Positions 26,375 to 34,720 are shown, numbered from the stretch's first letter. The stretch is 64,000 nt of DNA from Paenibacillus sp. PL91 (GCF_012935325.2 NZ_JABBYG020000022.1:16430-80429), one strand, 5' to 3'. Numbers and translations are program-made. Notes: generated from the letters alone by a model not told the origin.

Positions 26375-26566
26375 TTAAGGATTACCCTCTTGGTTGCCGC
26401 CCGCTTTGTTAGGCTTATTTAGCCTACCTGCTTTGCCTAGCGCTTCTCTTAGCAAAAATTCAATGTGCCCATTGACGCTGCGAAATTCATCTGTCGCCCA
26501 CTGCTCCAGCGCACGATGAAGATCCGGATCTAAGCGAAGCGGAAATGCTTTTTTCTCTTTTGCCAT
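26375..26566 (-). CDS. Small ribbon-helix-helix (Arc-type) protein
   Basis: 63 residues. The segment KKAFPLRLDPDLHRALEQWA followed by NGHIEFLLREAL fits a ribbon-helix-helix domain as in Arc and in some antitoxins. The last 20 residues are polar. It starts 12 bases after the SPFH gene ends, on the same transcript. Possible roles: DNA-binding autoregulator of the pair, or partner protein of the membrane SPFH complex. No toxin gene is adjacent. Confidence 0.75.
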   Translation of the reverse strand: MAKEKKAFPLRLDPDLHRALEQWATDEFRSVNGHIEFLLREALGKAGRLNKPNKAGGNQEGNP

Positions 26567-26578
26567 TATAATCGACCT

Positions 26579-27451
26579 CTAGCCGTACAAGGTTCCCGTG
26601 TTAATTACAGGAGTAGCGGCACGATCGGACACGATCGCCACCATTAAGTTGTTCACCATCGCGGCACGGCGCTCGTCGTCTAGCGTGATCCCATTTTCCT
26701 CAAGCTGCCGAAGCGCCATATCGACCATCCCAACCGCACCCTCAACAATTTTGGAACGCGCCGCCACGATCGCAATTGCCTGTTGACGCTGTAGCATTGC
26801 GCTTGCGATTTCTTGGGCATATGCCAAGTGGGTCAAACGCGTCTCAAGCACTTTAACCCCTGCAACCGCAAGGCGATTTTGGAGCTCGTGATTAAGCTCG
26901 GATGCCACCTCATCCGCATTTCCCCTTAACGACAAGGCATCACCATCGGAGAATACATCATAAGGATATTGAGCCGCGATATGACGAATAGCCGTCTCGC
27001 TTTGAATTTCTACAAATCTTTCGTAGTTGTCAACATCGAAGCTCGCTCTTGCCGTATCCATGACTTTGAATACTACAACCGCTCCAATTTCGACAGGGTT
27101 CCCTTCCGCATCATTTACCTTAAGCGTCTGGCTATTGAAATTGCGTACTTTCAGTGAAATATTGGCTTTGCTCGTTAACGGCAGCACCATCCACAAACCG
27201 CTCTCCAGCACGGAGCCCATATACGTACCAAAAAACGTAACAACCTTCGCCTCATTCGGCTGCACAATCATAAGAGAGGATAGACAAATCGCAGACAGCA
27301 GCACCAGAAAGACACCGACGCCGATCATAAGTCCCGACCCGCTTTCCTTCGATGCTTCAGATATAATTAGAAAAATACCACCGCCAGCAGCAATTACAGA
27401 TATCAGCAACGCCATATACCCACTTACGTACCAGGCTTTCTTCTCGTTCAT
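26579..27451 (-). CDS. SPFH/Band 7 domain membrane protein
   Basis: 290 residues. Two N-terminal hydrophobic helices (about 8-28 and 38-58), then a Band 7 domain (PNEAKVVTFFGTYMGSVLESG, then VGVKVLETRLTHLAYAQEI) and a helical end rich in Ala, Glu and Arg (MLQRQQAIAIVAARSKIVEGA). Such proteins form membrane-associated rings or microdomain scaffolds. AAGGAG precedes the ATG at 27451; a start six codons earlier lacks an RBS. Specific function unknown. Confidence 0.85.
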   Translation of the reverse strand: MNEKKAWYVSGYMALLISVIAAGGGIFLIISEASKESGSGLMIGVGVFLVLLSAICLSSLMIVQPNEAKVVTFFGTYMGSVLESGLWMVLPLTSKANISLKVRNFNSQTLKVNDAEGNPVEIGAVVVFKVMDTARASFDVDNYERFVEIQSETAIRHIAAQYPYDVFSDGDALSLRGNADEVASELNHELQNRLAVAGVKVLETRLTHLAYAQEIASAMLQRQQAIAIVAARSKIVEGAVGMVDMALRQLEENGITLDDERRAAMVNNLMVAIVSDRAATPVINTGTLYG

Positions 27452-27618
27452 CCGACCCCACTCCTTCATCTTCGGTTATATATTATTATGATATAAAAAT
27501 GATATCACTTTTTACAAATATAAGCAATCCTTGTTTATTTTTTTCATTCAGCTGTTCGCAACAATACAAGGTTAGGTTTCGTCACAAGGAAGAAGACAAG
27601 AAGACAGGGGTGAACGCG

Positions 27619-28095
27619 TTGAAATATCTTTTGATCATGCTAATGCTTACCTTTTCAATAGGCTGTACCGATAAAATGGATGCGTCGATCGAGCGTTCCG
27701 AATCGCAGAGCTATCTGGAGCAAAAAGGATACCACGTCGTTTCAGACGAAGGCATTGCCGAGAGCTACGTGCTGACTAAGCAAAAAATAATCGAGCTGCC
27801 TTATATGATGTATTGGGGCTTGCAGTCCGCCAATCCCTCCGACTTTTTCAACAAAACCATCCAAGTCCATAAGTTTATCGTAACTAATCACCCGCTCAGC
27901 AAAAAGAAAGTCGACGTTTATGTCTATTTAGCAGATGGAAAGCCTTTAGGCGGGACTTCACATCTGCGCGGGGACACATCGGACGGCGGGTACTGGTCGG
28001 TAGACGGCAAAACCTTAGAGGAGCTTCAAGATAAGCCGTTTCAAGAGTGGCGTCAATATTGGGTTGAAAAATATTCGGACGCAACGCAAGGTTAA
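27619..28095 (+). CDS. Small putative lipoprotein of unknown function
   Basis: About 158 residues on the plus strand, divergent from the SPFH gene. The start chosen is TTG at 27619 because AGGGGTG lies six bases upstream; GTG at 27610 is the alternative. A short signal peptide (LKYLLIMLMLTFSIGC) ends in a lipobox cysteine. The mature part is polar, with the C-terminal motif GGYWSVDGKTLEELQ; I do not recognise a family. Confidence 0.75.
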   Translation: MKYLLIMLMLTFSIGCTDKMDASIERSESQSYLEQKGYHVVSDEGIAESYVLTKQKIIELPYMMYWGLQSANPSDFFNKTIQVHKFIVTNHPLSKKKVDVYVYLADGKPLGGTSHLRGDTSDGGYWSVDGKTLEELQDKPFQEWRQYWVEKYSDATQG

Positions 28096-28148
28096 TCATC
28101 AGCCATTCGATTCGTGGCTCTATATATGACCATTTTTTCAAAAAGGGA

Positions 28149-28180
28149 TTGACCCTGACATTAATGTCACGGTTTATACT
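28149..28180 (+). promoter_or_regulatory. MerR-type promoter with operator palindrome
   Basis: TTGACC and TATACT are 20 bases apart (19 if TTATAC is used), longer than the sigma-A optimum. The spacer holds the perfect palindrome TGACATTAATGTCA. This is the classic MerR-family layout and lies 36 bases before the merR gene, so autoregulation is expected. Confidence 0.75.
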
Positions 28181-28216
28181 GAACCTATACCATTCTCATA
28201 AACCCGGGGGCTTGCT

Positions 28217-28567
28217 ATGAAAATTGGTGAATTATCGCAAATAACGGGCGTCAGCATTCGTTCACTGCGTTATTACGAGAAGCAAGGATTGATCACATCC
28301 ATCCGCCAGCCTAATGGCTACCGCGAATATACACCTCTAACAATTGAGACGGTGGAGACGGTTAAGCTCTATTTGAACCTAGGCTTAACCACGGAGCAAA
28401 TTGCCGGCTTTCTTACGTGCGTGCTTCAGAACAAGGAAGCGTTTTGCGCCGAGGTGATGCCGATTTACCGTAAGAAGCTGACTGAAATTGAGCGGCAAAT
28501 CATTGAACTGAATCAAATCAAAGCGAATCTGATAGATCGGATCGCTTCCATTCAGCAGCAAGAGTAA
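28217..28567 (+). CDS. MerR-family transcription regulator
   Basis: 116 residues. N-terminal winged helix MKIGELSQITGVSIRSLRYYEKQGL with the typical wing PNGYREYT, then a dimerisation coiled coil (LTEIERQIIELNQIKANLIDRI). Two cysteines (in FLTCVL and AFCAEV) lie in the linker before the coiled coil, which could sense thiol or disulfide stress. It is followed after 27 bases by a thioredoxin gene on the same strand. Confidence 0.9.
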   Translation: MKIGELSQITGVSIRSLRYYEKQGLITSIRQPNGYREYTPLTIETVETVKLYLNLGLTTEQIAGFLTCVLQNKEAFCAEVMPIYRKKLTEIERQIIELNQIKANLIDRIASIQQQE

Positions 28568-28594
28568 ACAAATATTCAATAGGAGGCTAACAAA

Positions 28595-28912
28595 ATGGCC
28601 ATTATGAACGCAGAATCGGATAGCATGCTGAAATCGATCGTTAGCGAGGGCGTTGTTCTTGTCGACTATGGCGCGCCTTGGTGCCCACCCTGCAAGACGC
28701 TGCTCGGCATTTTGGATGAACTGGATCAGGAGATGAACGGCAGAGTAGGTATTATTAAAGTGAATTGCGAGGATTTGCCGGCATCAGCCTCAGAAGCAGG
28801 CGTGTTAGGCATGCCGACCGTTATCGTCTACAAGGATGGGCAGCCTATGGATAAGCTCGTTGGACTGCGCCCTAAATCCCTTTATCAAGCGGTAGTCGAA
28901 AAATATTTATAA
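28595..28912 (+). CDS. Thioredoxin with WCPPC active site
   Basis: 105-residue cytoplasmic thioredoxin. The active site is APWCPPCKT instead of the usual WCGPC; the cis-proline segment is LGMPTVIVYKDGQP. RBS AGGAGG. Co-transcribed with the MerR gene, so a redox-induced unit is likely. The Pro-Pro pair should shift the redox potential relative to ordinary TrxA; its substrate is not evident. Confidence 0.93.
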   Translation: MAIMNAESDSMLKSIVSEGVVLVDYGAPWCPPCKTLLGILDELDQEMNGRVGIIKVNCEDLPASASEAGVLGMPTVIVYKDGQPMDKLVGLRPKSLYQAVVEKYL

Positions 28913-29700
28913 AATAATGCAGCAAAAAGCGCCCTTCTTGCGAGAGGGCATGGAAAAGCGGCATCTTCAGTCCTCTTGCAATGTAAGGTGCATGATTTGC
29001 AGCAGTTCCGGCTTAGGGATCTGTCACCCCTACGGACAGCGAATATCCCCTTTTATATAGCCGCAACTTAAATCTTTCGCCGCAGAGCGCTCATACAAGC
29101 GCAATGCTAGTTACCGAGGCTTCAAGCGAAGCCAGCCATTGACTGCATAGGACTAACTAACAGGAAAAAATCCTGCTAAATCAAGCGATATACGGCGGAA
29201 ATCAGCTTTAGATGGATTTTCTCCCGTTGATTCTCTGTCCATTACTCGCTGAGTACAAAAATACTCCTTTTAACAGGAGTTTTTCCAGCTAATTGCTCTA
29301 TCTACCCTTTTTCCGAAAAATTAGATGGAGAATTTCCTGTTCATTCGGATCAACAGTAGTCGTTCGAGGTACCATCGTGGCTCAAGTTGCCGAAGAAACG
29401 CCAAACGCTTCAGTAACGGCTTAAAATTTCCCGCAGTTTCGATTCGACTGCCATAAATTACACAAGACACGTCAAATGAGCTTTAGAAGCTATTTTAAAT
29501 TTACCCGTAACCCCCGCTCAACAGCCATAATTCGAGGTACCATCGAGGTTTGAGTTACCCAAGACACGCCAAACGAGCCTTAGAAGCGATTCTAAAGGCT
29601 CGTTTTTATTGTAAATCTCTTCAACAGCAAAGCGGAGTTTTTCAACGACCTCTCTTTCTCAAAGAGCTCCACCACCCAACCCCGCCTCACCGCAATAACA
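28913..29700. other. 788-base gene-free stretch with decayed repeats and hairpins
   Basis: No supported gene. Seen: a short hairpin ACTCC-N8-GGAGT with T-run near 29266-29285; three diverged copies of a motif like AAGACACGCCAAACGAGC followed by TTAGAAGC (from about 29390, 29463 and 29560), two of them led by GAGGTACCATCG; and a plus-strand terminator-like stem CGAGCC...GGCTCG with TTTTT at 29573-29607 that may also stop urt transcription on the other strand. Three related 22-base motifs of the AACAGGAAA...TCTAAT type occur at 29159, 29208 and 29318. Confidence 0.55.
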
Positions 29701-30402
29701 TTATACCGTCAAATATTTACGAATGACCTCGTCATCCAGCGATTCCAAGCCGCCTTCCCAAACGACTGCGCCCTTCTCCAGGACGTAGAAATAATCGCCG
29801 ACGCTCTTCACAAACTCCAAGCTTTGCTCAACGAGCAGTATCGCCGTCTTTCCATCGGCTTTAATCGAACGGATGACGTCCCTTATATCATCTACGATGG
29901 AGGGCTGAATCCCTTCACAAGGCTCATCGAGCAGCAGCACCTCAGGCTTCGAGGCAAGCGCTCTTGCAAAGGCAAGCTGCTGCTGCTGTCCTCCGCTAAG
30001 ATCGCCGCCGCGACGAGTATACATAGTTGGCAGTACCGGGAACTTAGAAATCGCCTCCTCCGGAATAGCGGCAACCTTCACGCGCGAGGCTTCAAGGCCG
30101 AGCAGCAAGTTTTCATAAACCGATAGCTGGGCAAATATTTCGCGGCCCTGCGGCACGTATCCGATTCCGCTTTTTGCCCGCAGTCCCGGCGCCTTCCTCG
30201 TCAGATCCGAACCGTTATACGACACGGAGCCCCCTCGCGCCTTCAGCAATCCCATAATGCTCTTCATAAGGGTCGTCTTGCCGACGCCATTACGCCCAAG
30301 CAGGCATACGACCTGCCCTTGCTTCACCTTCAGCGATACATCCCGCAAAATAATACTTTCACCATATCCGGCCTCAAGCTGTTGAACGGCTAACATCGGC
30401 AT
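29701..30402 (-). CDS. urtE: Urea ABC transporter ATPase UrtE
   Basis: 233 residues, LivF-like ATPase: Walker A LLGRNGVGKTT, signature LSGGQQQQ, Walker B VLLLDEPCEGIQPSIV, the last phrase (EGIQPSI) being typical of UrtE. Energises high-affinity urea uptake together with UrtD. Its start lies 29 bases inside urtD, so translation is coupled; an ATG two codons later is equally possible. Last gene of the operon. Confidence 0.92.
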   Translation of the reverse strand: MPMLAVQQLEAGYGESIILRDVSLKVKQGQVVCLLGRNGVGKTTLMKSIMGLLKARGGSVSYNGSDLTRKAPGLRAKSGIGYVPQGREIFAQLSVYENLLLGLEASRVKVAAIPEEAISKFPVLPTMYTRRGGDLSGGQQQQLAFARALASKPEVLLLDEPCEGIQPSIVDDIRDVIRSIKADGKTAILLVEQSLEFVKSVGDYFYVLEKGAVVWEGGLESLDDEVIRKYLTV

Positions 30403-31150
30403 CCCGCCTTTTCCCCAGATACACTTCCGCTACACGGTCGTCCCGCTGAATCTCATCCATTGTGCCTTCCTTGAGCAGCTTGCCCTCATGCATGACCGTA
30501 ACCTTGCTTGCAAAATTACGGACAAATTCCATATCATGCTCCACGACAACAATCGAACGCTTGCGCGCAATTTGATGCAGCAGCTCGCCTGTCTTATCCG
30601 TTTCCTTGTCCGTCATTCCCGCTACAGGCTCATCGAGCAGCAAAATTTCCGGCTCCTGGAGCAGCATCATGCCAATCTCAAGCCACTGCTTCTCGCCATG
30701 CGACAAGCCGCCGGCACGCCACTCCGCTTTCTTCTGAAGGCCTATCATCACAAGCTGCCCGTCAATTCGCGAGCGCTCATCCTCCTCCATTTTGGCAAAC
30801 AAGGTAGCGAATACGCTGCGCTTCTGACGCATCGCGATCTCCAAATTTTCAGCAACCGTCATAGACGGAAAGATGGATGGGGCTTGAAACTTGCGGCCAA
30901 TGCCTAGCTCTGCGATCTGATGCTCCTTCTTCTTCGTAATATCTACCTTGCCGCCGAAAGTGACCCGTCCGGACGTTGGCCTTACTTTACCGCATATGAC
31001 ATCAAGCATCGTCGTTTTGCCTGCACCATTGGGGCCGATGAGGAAGCGAAGCTCGCCTTTTTCCAATTTCAAATGCATGCCCTGAATCGCTTTAAACCCG
31101 TCGAAATCAACAGTCACATCATCACACAGCAGGATTGCGGACTCCTTCAT
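30374..31150 (-). CDS. urtD: Urea ABC transporter ATPase UrtD
   Basis: 258 residues, LivG-like ATPase: Walker A IGPNGAGKTT, signature LSHGEKQWLEIGMML (SHGEKQWLEI is diagnostic for UrtD), Walker B ILLLDEPVAGMTDKE. AGAGGAGGG precedes the ATG. Overlaps urtC by 29 bases and urtE by 29 bases. Confidence 0.93.
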   Translation of the reverse strand: MKESAILLCDDVTVDFDGFKAIQGMHLKLEKGELRFLIGPNGAGKTTMLDVICGKVRPTSGRVTFGGKVDITKKKEHQIAELGIGRKFQAPSIFPSMTVAENLEIAMRQKRSVFATLFAKMEEDERSRIDGQLVMIGLQKKAEWRAGGLSHGEKQWLEIGMMLLQEPEILLLDEPVAGMTDKETDKTGELLHQIARKRSIVVVEHDMEFVRNFASKVTVMHEGKLLKEGTMDEIQRDDRVAEVYLGKRRDADVSRSTA

Positions 31151-32204
31151 GCTTCGGTTCCCTCCTCTTTTTGCGGAATTTCAATTGGCTAACCAAGCCT
31201 GCGACGCCTTTAGGCATAAATACAACGACCACCACGAACAGCAAGCCCATGAAGAAAAGCCAGCCCTCCGGATACGCCGTACTGAACTCACTTTTCGCCC
31301 AGTTCATTAGAATGGCGCCAAGCGCCGCCCCAATAAGCGTTCCACGCCCGCCGATTGCTACCCAGAGCACCATTTCAATCGAAGGCACAATGCCCAGCAT
31401 GGACGGAGAAATAATCCCGACATGGAGCACGAACAGCATGCCTGCAATACCTGCAATGCCCGCAGATATCGTAAACACAACCATTTGATAAATCGCCGGG
31501 TTATAGCCAATGAATCGAACGCGGTTCTCCCCGTCGCGAATCGCGCGAAGCACCTTGCCAAAGCGGCTGCCGATCACAAAGCGGCAAAACACGAATATGC
31601 CAATGAGCGCCACAACCGTAATGTAATACAGCACGCGTTTCGTTTCAGGAGAGCCTATCGAGAATCCAAGCACGGTTGAATAGCCCGTAATACCGTTCGT
31701 CCCGCCAGTGAAGGCTTGCTGGCCGATGAGGAGCGTTGTCGTAATAATCACGAGCGCTTGCGTCAATATCGTAAAGTAAACGCCGCGAATCCGGTTGCGG
31801 AACGTGAAATAGCCTAGAATCAGCGCGAGCAGCGCCGGTATCGCAATGCCCATCGCCACCGCAAACCAGAAGCTTTGGAACGGCTGCCAAAATAACGGAA
31901 GCTCCTTAAGCCCGCTCCAGCCCATGAAATCCGGAGGCCGTCCTCCGCTTGCTTCCAGCTTCAAATACATCGCCATCGAATAGGCGCCGAGCCCGAAGAA
32001 AATACCATGGCCTAGGCTCAATATTCCTGTGAAGCCCCATATTAGATCAAGCCCGAGCGCCACTATAGCAAAGGCTAGAAATTTCGCCAGCAAATTAAGC
32101 CGAAAATCACTTACGAAGAGCGGTGCCGAGAATAAAGCAGCAGCCGCAGCGGCATATCCAATCAGTATCCAAATTCGCTGAGGAGTAAACTTTTGCAATC
32201 GCAT
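31122..32204 (-). CDS. urtC: Urea ABC transporter permease UrtC
   Basis: 360 residues, LivM-like permease with about nine membrane helices. The blocks GLDLIWGFTGILSLGHGIFFGLGAY and IGGRGTLIGAALGA are characteristic; a basic C-terminal tail (KFRKKRREPKHEG) is cytoplasmic. Forms the channel with UrtB. Confidence 0.93.
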   Translation of the reverse strand: MRLQKFTPQRIWILIGYAAAAAALFSAPLFVSDFRLNLLAKFLAFAIVALGLDLIWGFTGILSLGHGIFFGLGAYSMAMYLKLEASGGRPPDFMGWSGLKELPLFWQPFQSFWFAVAMGIAIPALLALILGYFTFRNRIRGVYFTILTQALVIITTTLLIGQQAFTGGTNGITGYSTVLGFSIGSPETKRVLYYITVVALIGIFVFCRFVIGSRFGKVLRAIRDGENRVRFIGYNPAIYQMVVFTISAGIAGIAGMLFVLHVGIISPSMLGIVPSIEMVLWVAIGGRGTLIGAALGAILMNWAKSEFSTAYPEGWLFFMGLLFVVVVVFMPKGVAGLVSQLKFRKKRREPKHEGVRNPAV

Positions 32205-32225
32205 GCGCGTCCCACCTTTCTTATC

Positions 32226-33131
32226 CTAATCAAGCGACCTTGAACGCATCGCAACAAGCCCCATAGGCTTCCATTGCAGGAAAGCAACTATACAAACAAA
32301 CACGAGCACTTTGCCTAGCGATGCATTCGTCCAATACTCAAATAGCGTATTGAACATGCCAATCCCAGTTGCACCCAGCACCGTACCGACAAGCTTGCCT
32401 ACGCCTCCAAGCACAACGACCATGAACGCATCAACGATATAGTAGGTGCCGAGCGAAGGACCTATCGGACCGAGCAGCGTCAGCGCGCAGCCCGCAATGC
32501 CTGCAATGCCGGAGCCAATGGCAAAGGTCATCGAGTCAACCCGCCGCGTCGATACGCCAAGACATGCAGCCATATCGCGATTTTGCATAACCGCGCGCAT
32601 TCTTCTTCCCTCATGGCTCCGATAAATGTAGAAATACATCGCTACCAGGCAGGCAATAACGAGCGCGATTATAAATAGCCTTTTATAAGGGAGCAGCGTG
32701 CCATCCATAATCCTTAAGCCGCCATTTAGCCAAGCCGGACTCGTAACCGCCACGTTCGGCGCCCCGAAGATTGACCTCGCAAGCTGCTGAAGCACAAGGC
32801 CAACGCCCCAAGTTGCAAGCAAGCTGTCAAGCGGACGTCCGTATAGAAAACGAATGAGCGACATTTCAAGAATAAGGCCAAACAAAAACGCAATCGCAAA
32901 GCTAACCGGAACGGCAAGCACGAAATACCAATCAAACATCGATTTTGGCAAATAGTCATGAAATAGATTTTGCGTCAAATACGTGGAATAGGCCCCAATC
33001 ATAATCAGCTCGCCATGTGCCATATTAATGACCTTCATCAGACCAAACGTAATGGCAAGCCCGAGCGCTACGAGAAGTAAAATGGAGCTAATACTTAAAC
33101 CGTTGAATAGCTGCAGCAGAAACACTTCCAT
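32226..33131 (-). CDS. urtB: Urea ABC transporter permease UrtB
   Basis: 301 residues, LivH-like permease with about eight helices; GLAITFGLMKVINMAHGELIM near the N-terminus and VLGGVGKLVGTVLGATGIG near the C-terminus identify the family. Starts 128 bases after urtA. That gap holds a terminator-like stem and a leader-repeat hairpin. Confidence 0.93.
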   Translation of the reverse strand: MEVFLLQLFNGLSISSILLLVALGLAITFGLMKVINMAHGELIMIGAYSTYLTQNLFHDYLPKSMFDWYFVLAVPVSFAIAFLFGLILEMSLIRFLYGRPLDSLLATWGVGLVLQQLARSIFGAPNVAVTSPAWLNGGLRIMDGTLLPYKRLFIIALVIACLVAMYFYIYRSHEGRRMRAVMQNRDMAACLGVSTRRVDSMTFAIGSGIAGIAGCALTLLGPIGPSLGTYYIVDAFMVVVLGGVGKLVGTVLGATGIGMFNTLFEYWTNASLGKVLVFVCIVAFLQWKPMGLVAMRSRSLD

Positions 33132-33149
33132 ATAACCGCTCCTTTCAAG

Positions 33150-33172
33150 CGCAAACGGCTGTTGCCGTCGCT
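33150..33172 (-). repeat. GCCGTTTRCGC-family hairpin in the urtB leader
   Basis: Minus strand GACGGC-AACA-GCCGTT hairpin then TGCGCTTGAAAGGAG, the urtB ribosome binding site. The hairpin is 19 bases from the start codon. Confidence 0.55.
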
Positions 33173-33178
33173 TTTTCG

Positions 33179-33220
33179 ATAAAACAGAAGGGAAGCATTC
33201 GAAGCGATCGAATACTCCCC
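33179..33220 (-). terminator. Intra-operon terminator/attenuator between urtA and urtB
   Basis: Imperfect 12-13-pair stem (33190-33203 with 33208-33220, including G-U pairs), loop TCGC or similar, followed on the minus strand by TTCTGTTTTAT. As in the nup operon it follows the binding-protein gene and should favour its expression over the membrane parts. Confidence 0.55.
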
Positions 33221-33259
33221 CATGTATTGCTGCGTATTAGACCATAGCTCGCTTATCAA

Positions 33260-34534
33260 TTATTCCGTTGGCTGGATGCTTGCCGCCCAATCATAGCCCT
33301 TCAAGTACGGATCAGGCTTAACCGCTTCGCCCGAATTCCACAATTCCTTGAATTGGCCATCGGCCTGCACTTCACCGATACGAACGGTTTTGTAAATGTG
33401 CTGTGTAGCGCCATCGATCTTCACTTTGCCTTCCGGAGCATCCCACTCCAGCTCTTTAGCCGCTTCCTTCACTTTATCCACTTCCGTTGAACCTGCCTTC
33501 TCAACCGCCGCTGCCCATAAGTACACCGCCGTATAGCCCGCTTCAATCGGATCTGCCGTAACGCGCTCTTCGCCGAATTTCTTTTTGTAGTTTTCGACGA
33601 ACGTTTTGTTTGCTGGCGTATCCGTCGTTTGGTAGTAGTTCCATGCCGCTAAATGACCTTCCAGTACGTCTACACCGATACCGCGAATCTCTTCCTCTGC
33701 AACCGATACAGACAAGGTTGTCAAATCTTTAGCAGTAATTCCCGCATCCTTCAATTGCTTAAAGAAAGCTACGTTGCTGTCGCCGTTAAGCGTGTTGTAT
33801 ACGACATCCGGCTTAGCTTCTTTAATTTTGCTGATAAGCGTGCTGTAATCGGTATGGCCAAGCGGCGTATACTCTTCGCCCACCAATTCGCCGCCCTCTG
33901 CCTTCAACTGCTCCTTGATGACGAGGTTTGCCGTACGAGGGAATACATAATCCGATCCGAGCAAGTAAAACTTCTTGCCGCGGTTTTCAAGGAGCCATGT
34001 AACCGAAGGAACGATTTGTTGGTTGGTTGTAGCTCCTGTGTAGAAAATATTCGGGGAAGATTCAAGACCTTCATATTGCACCGGGTACCAGAGCAGGCCA
34101 TTTAGCTCTTCAAATACCGGCTTCATCGCTTTCCGGCTTGCGGATGTCCATCCGCCAAATACCGTTGCGACTTTATCCTCGGAAATCAGCTTGCGAGCCT
34201 TCTCCGCAAAGGTAGGCCAATCCGATGCGCCGTCCTCAAGCACGGGTACGATTTTTTTGCCCAATACACCGCCAGCAGCATTGATCTCATCAATCGCCAT
34301 CATTTCCGCATCGATAACCGACACCTCACTGATCGCCATCGTGCCGCTCTGCGAGTGCAAAATGCCTACTTTAATTTCCCCCTCTGCGTCTGCTCCCGTA
34401 TTTGCTGTATTTGTTGCCTTATCGGTTTCGCCATTCGTAGATGCCGTTTTGTTGTTATTGGCTCCGCAGCCCGCTAATACTAACGTTAGAGCCACAAGCA
34501 ACAAGCCGAACTGATAAAACATTTTCTTATTCAT
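33260..34534 (-). CDS. urtA: Urea-binding lipoprotein UrtA
   Basis: About 424 residues. Signal peptide MNKKMFYQFGLLLVALTLVLAGC with lipobox LAGC, a Thr/Asn-rich linker, then a type I periplasmic-binding fold; EIKVGILHSQSGTMAISE, FGGWTSASRKAM and WYPVQYEGLESSPNIFYTGA are UrtA/AmiC-family landmarks. The ATG at 34534 has GGGGAGTGGG upstream; an open frame to 34615 is leader. First gene of urtABCDE. No urease gene is in the window. Confidence 0.94.
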   Translation of the reverse strand: MNKKMFYQFGLLLVALTLVLAGCGANNNKTASTNGETDKATNTANTGADAEGEIKVGILHSQSGTMAISEVSVIDAEMMAIDEINAAGGVLGKKIVPVLEDGASDWPTFAEKARKLISEDKVATVFGGWTSASRKAMKPVFEELNGLLWYPVQYEGLESSPNIFYTGATTNQQIVPSVTWLLENRGKKFYLLGSDYVFPRTANLVIKEQLKAEGGELVGEEYTPLGHTDYSTLISKIKEAKPDVVYNTLNGDSNVAFFKQLKDAGITAKDLTTLSVSVAEEEIRGIGVDVLEGHLAAWNYYQTTDTPANKTFVENYKKKFGEERVTADPIEAGYTAVYLWAAAVEKAGSTEVDKVKEAAKELEWDAPEGKVKIDGATQHIYKTVRIGEVQADGQFKELWNSGEAVKPDPYLKGYDWAASIQPTE

Positions 34535-34567
34535 CTTCCCACTCCCCAATTCCTTATATTTGTCTCT

Positions 34568-34580
34568 ATATCCGAACATT
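34568..34580. promoter_or_regulatory. PurR box in the urt leader
   Basis: ATATCCGAACATT fits AWWWCCGAACWWT completely. An inverted partial box (ATTGTTCGTGCTT, 34599-34611) lies 18 bases away and covers the predicted start of transcription. Confidence 0.5.
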
Positions 34581-34613
34581 ACCTTGGAATAACCATCCAT
34601 TGTTCGTGCTTTC

Positions 34614-34643
34614 ATTATAGATTGGCTCTTAACTTTGTGTCAA
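34614..34643 (-). promoter_or_regulatory. Sigma-A promoter of urtABCDE
   Basis: TTGACA - 18 bases - TATAAT on the minus strand; start near 34607 with a 73-base leader. Confidence 0.82.
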
Positions 34644-34654
34644 TATACTTTACA
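34638..34654. promoter_or_regulatory. GlnR/TnrA box overlapping the urt -35 region
   Basis: TGTCAATATACTTTACA is a perfect TGTNA-N7-TNACA and contains the -35 hexamer (as its complement), a position that suggests repression, as at GlnR-repressed promoters. Confidence 0.68.
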
Positions 34655-34720
34655 TATAAAATCTTTAAGGATATATTTTTATTCAAAAATGGTCTTTTTG
34701 GAGGATTTTCGTGTTAATGA

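Noticed and set aside
26375..26566. Toxin-antitoxin module
   Set aside because: The ribbon-helix-helix protein resembles some antitoxins, but its partner is an SPFH membrane protein and no toxin-like gene is present.
28149..28180. Ordinary sigma-A promoter for merR
   Set aside because: The spacer is too long (19-20) and carries a perfect palindrome; a MerR-type promoter explains it better.
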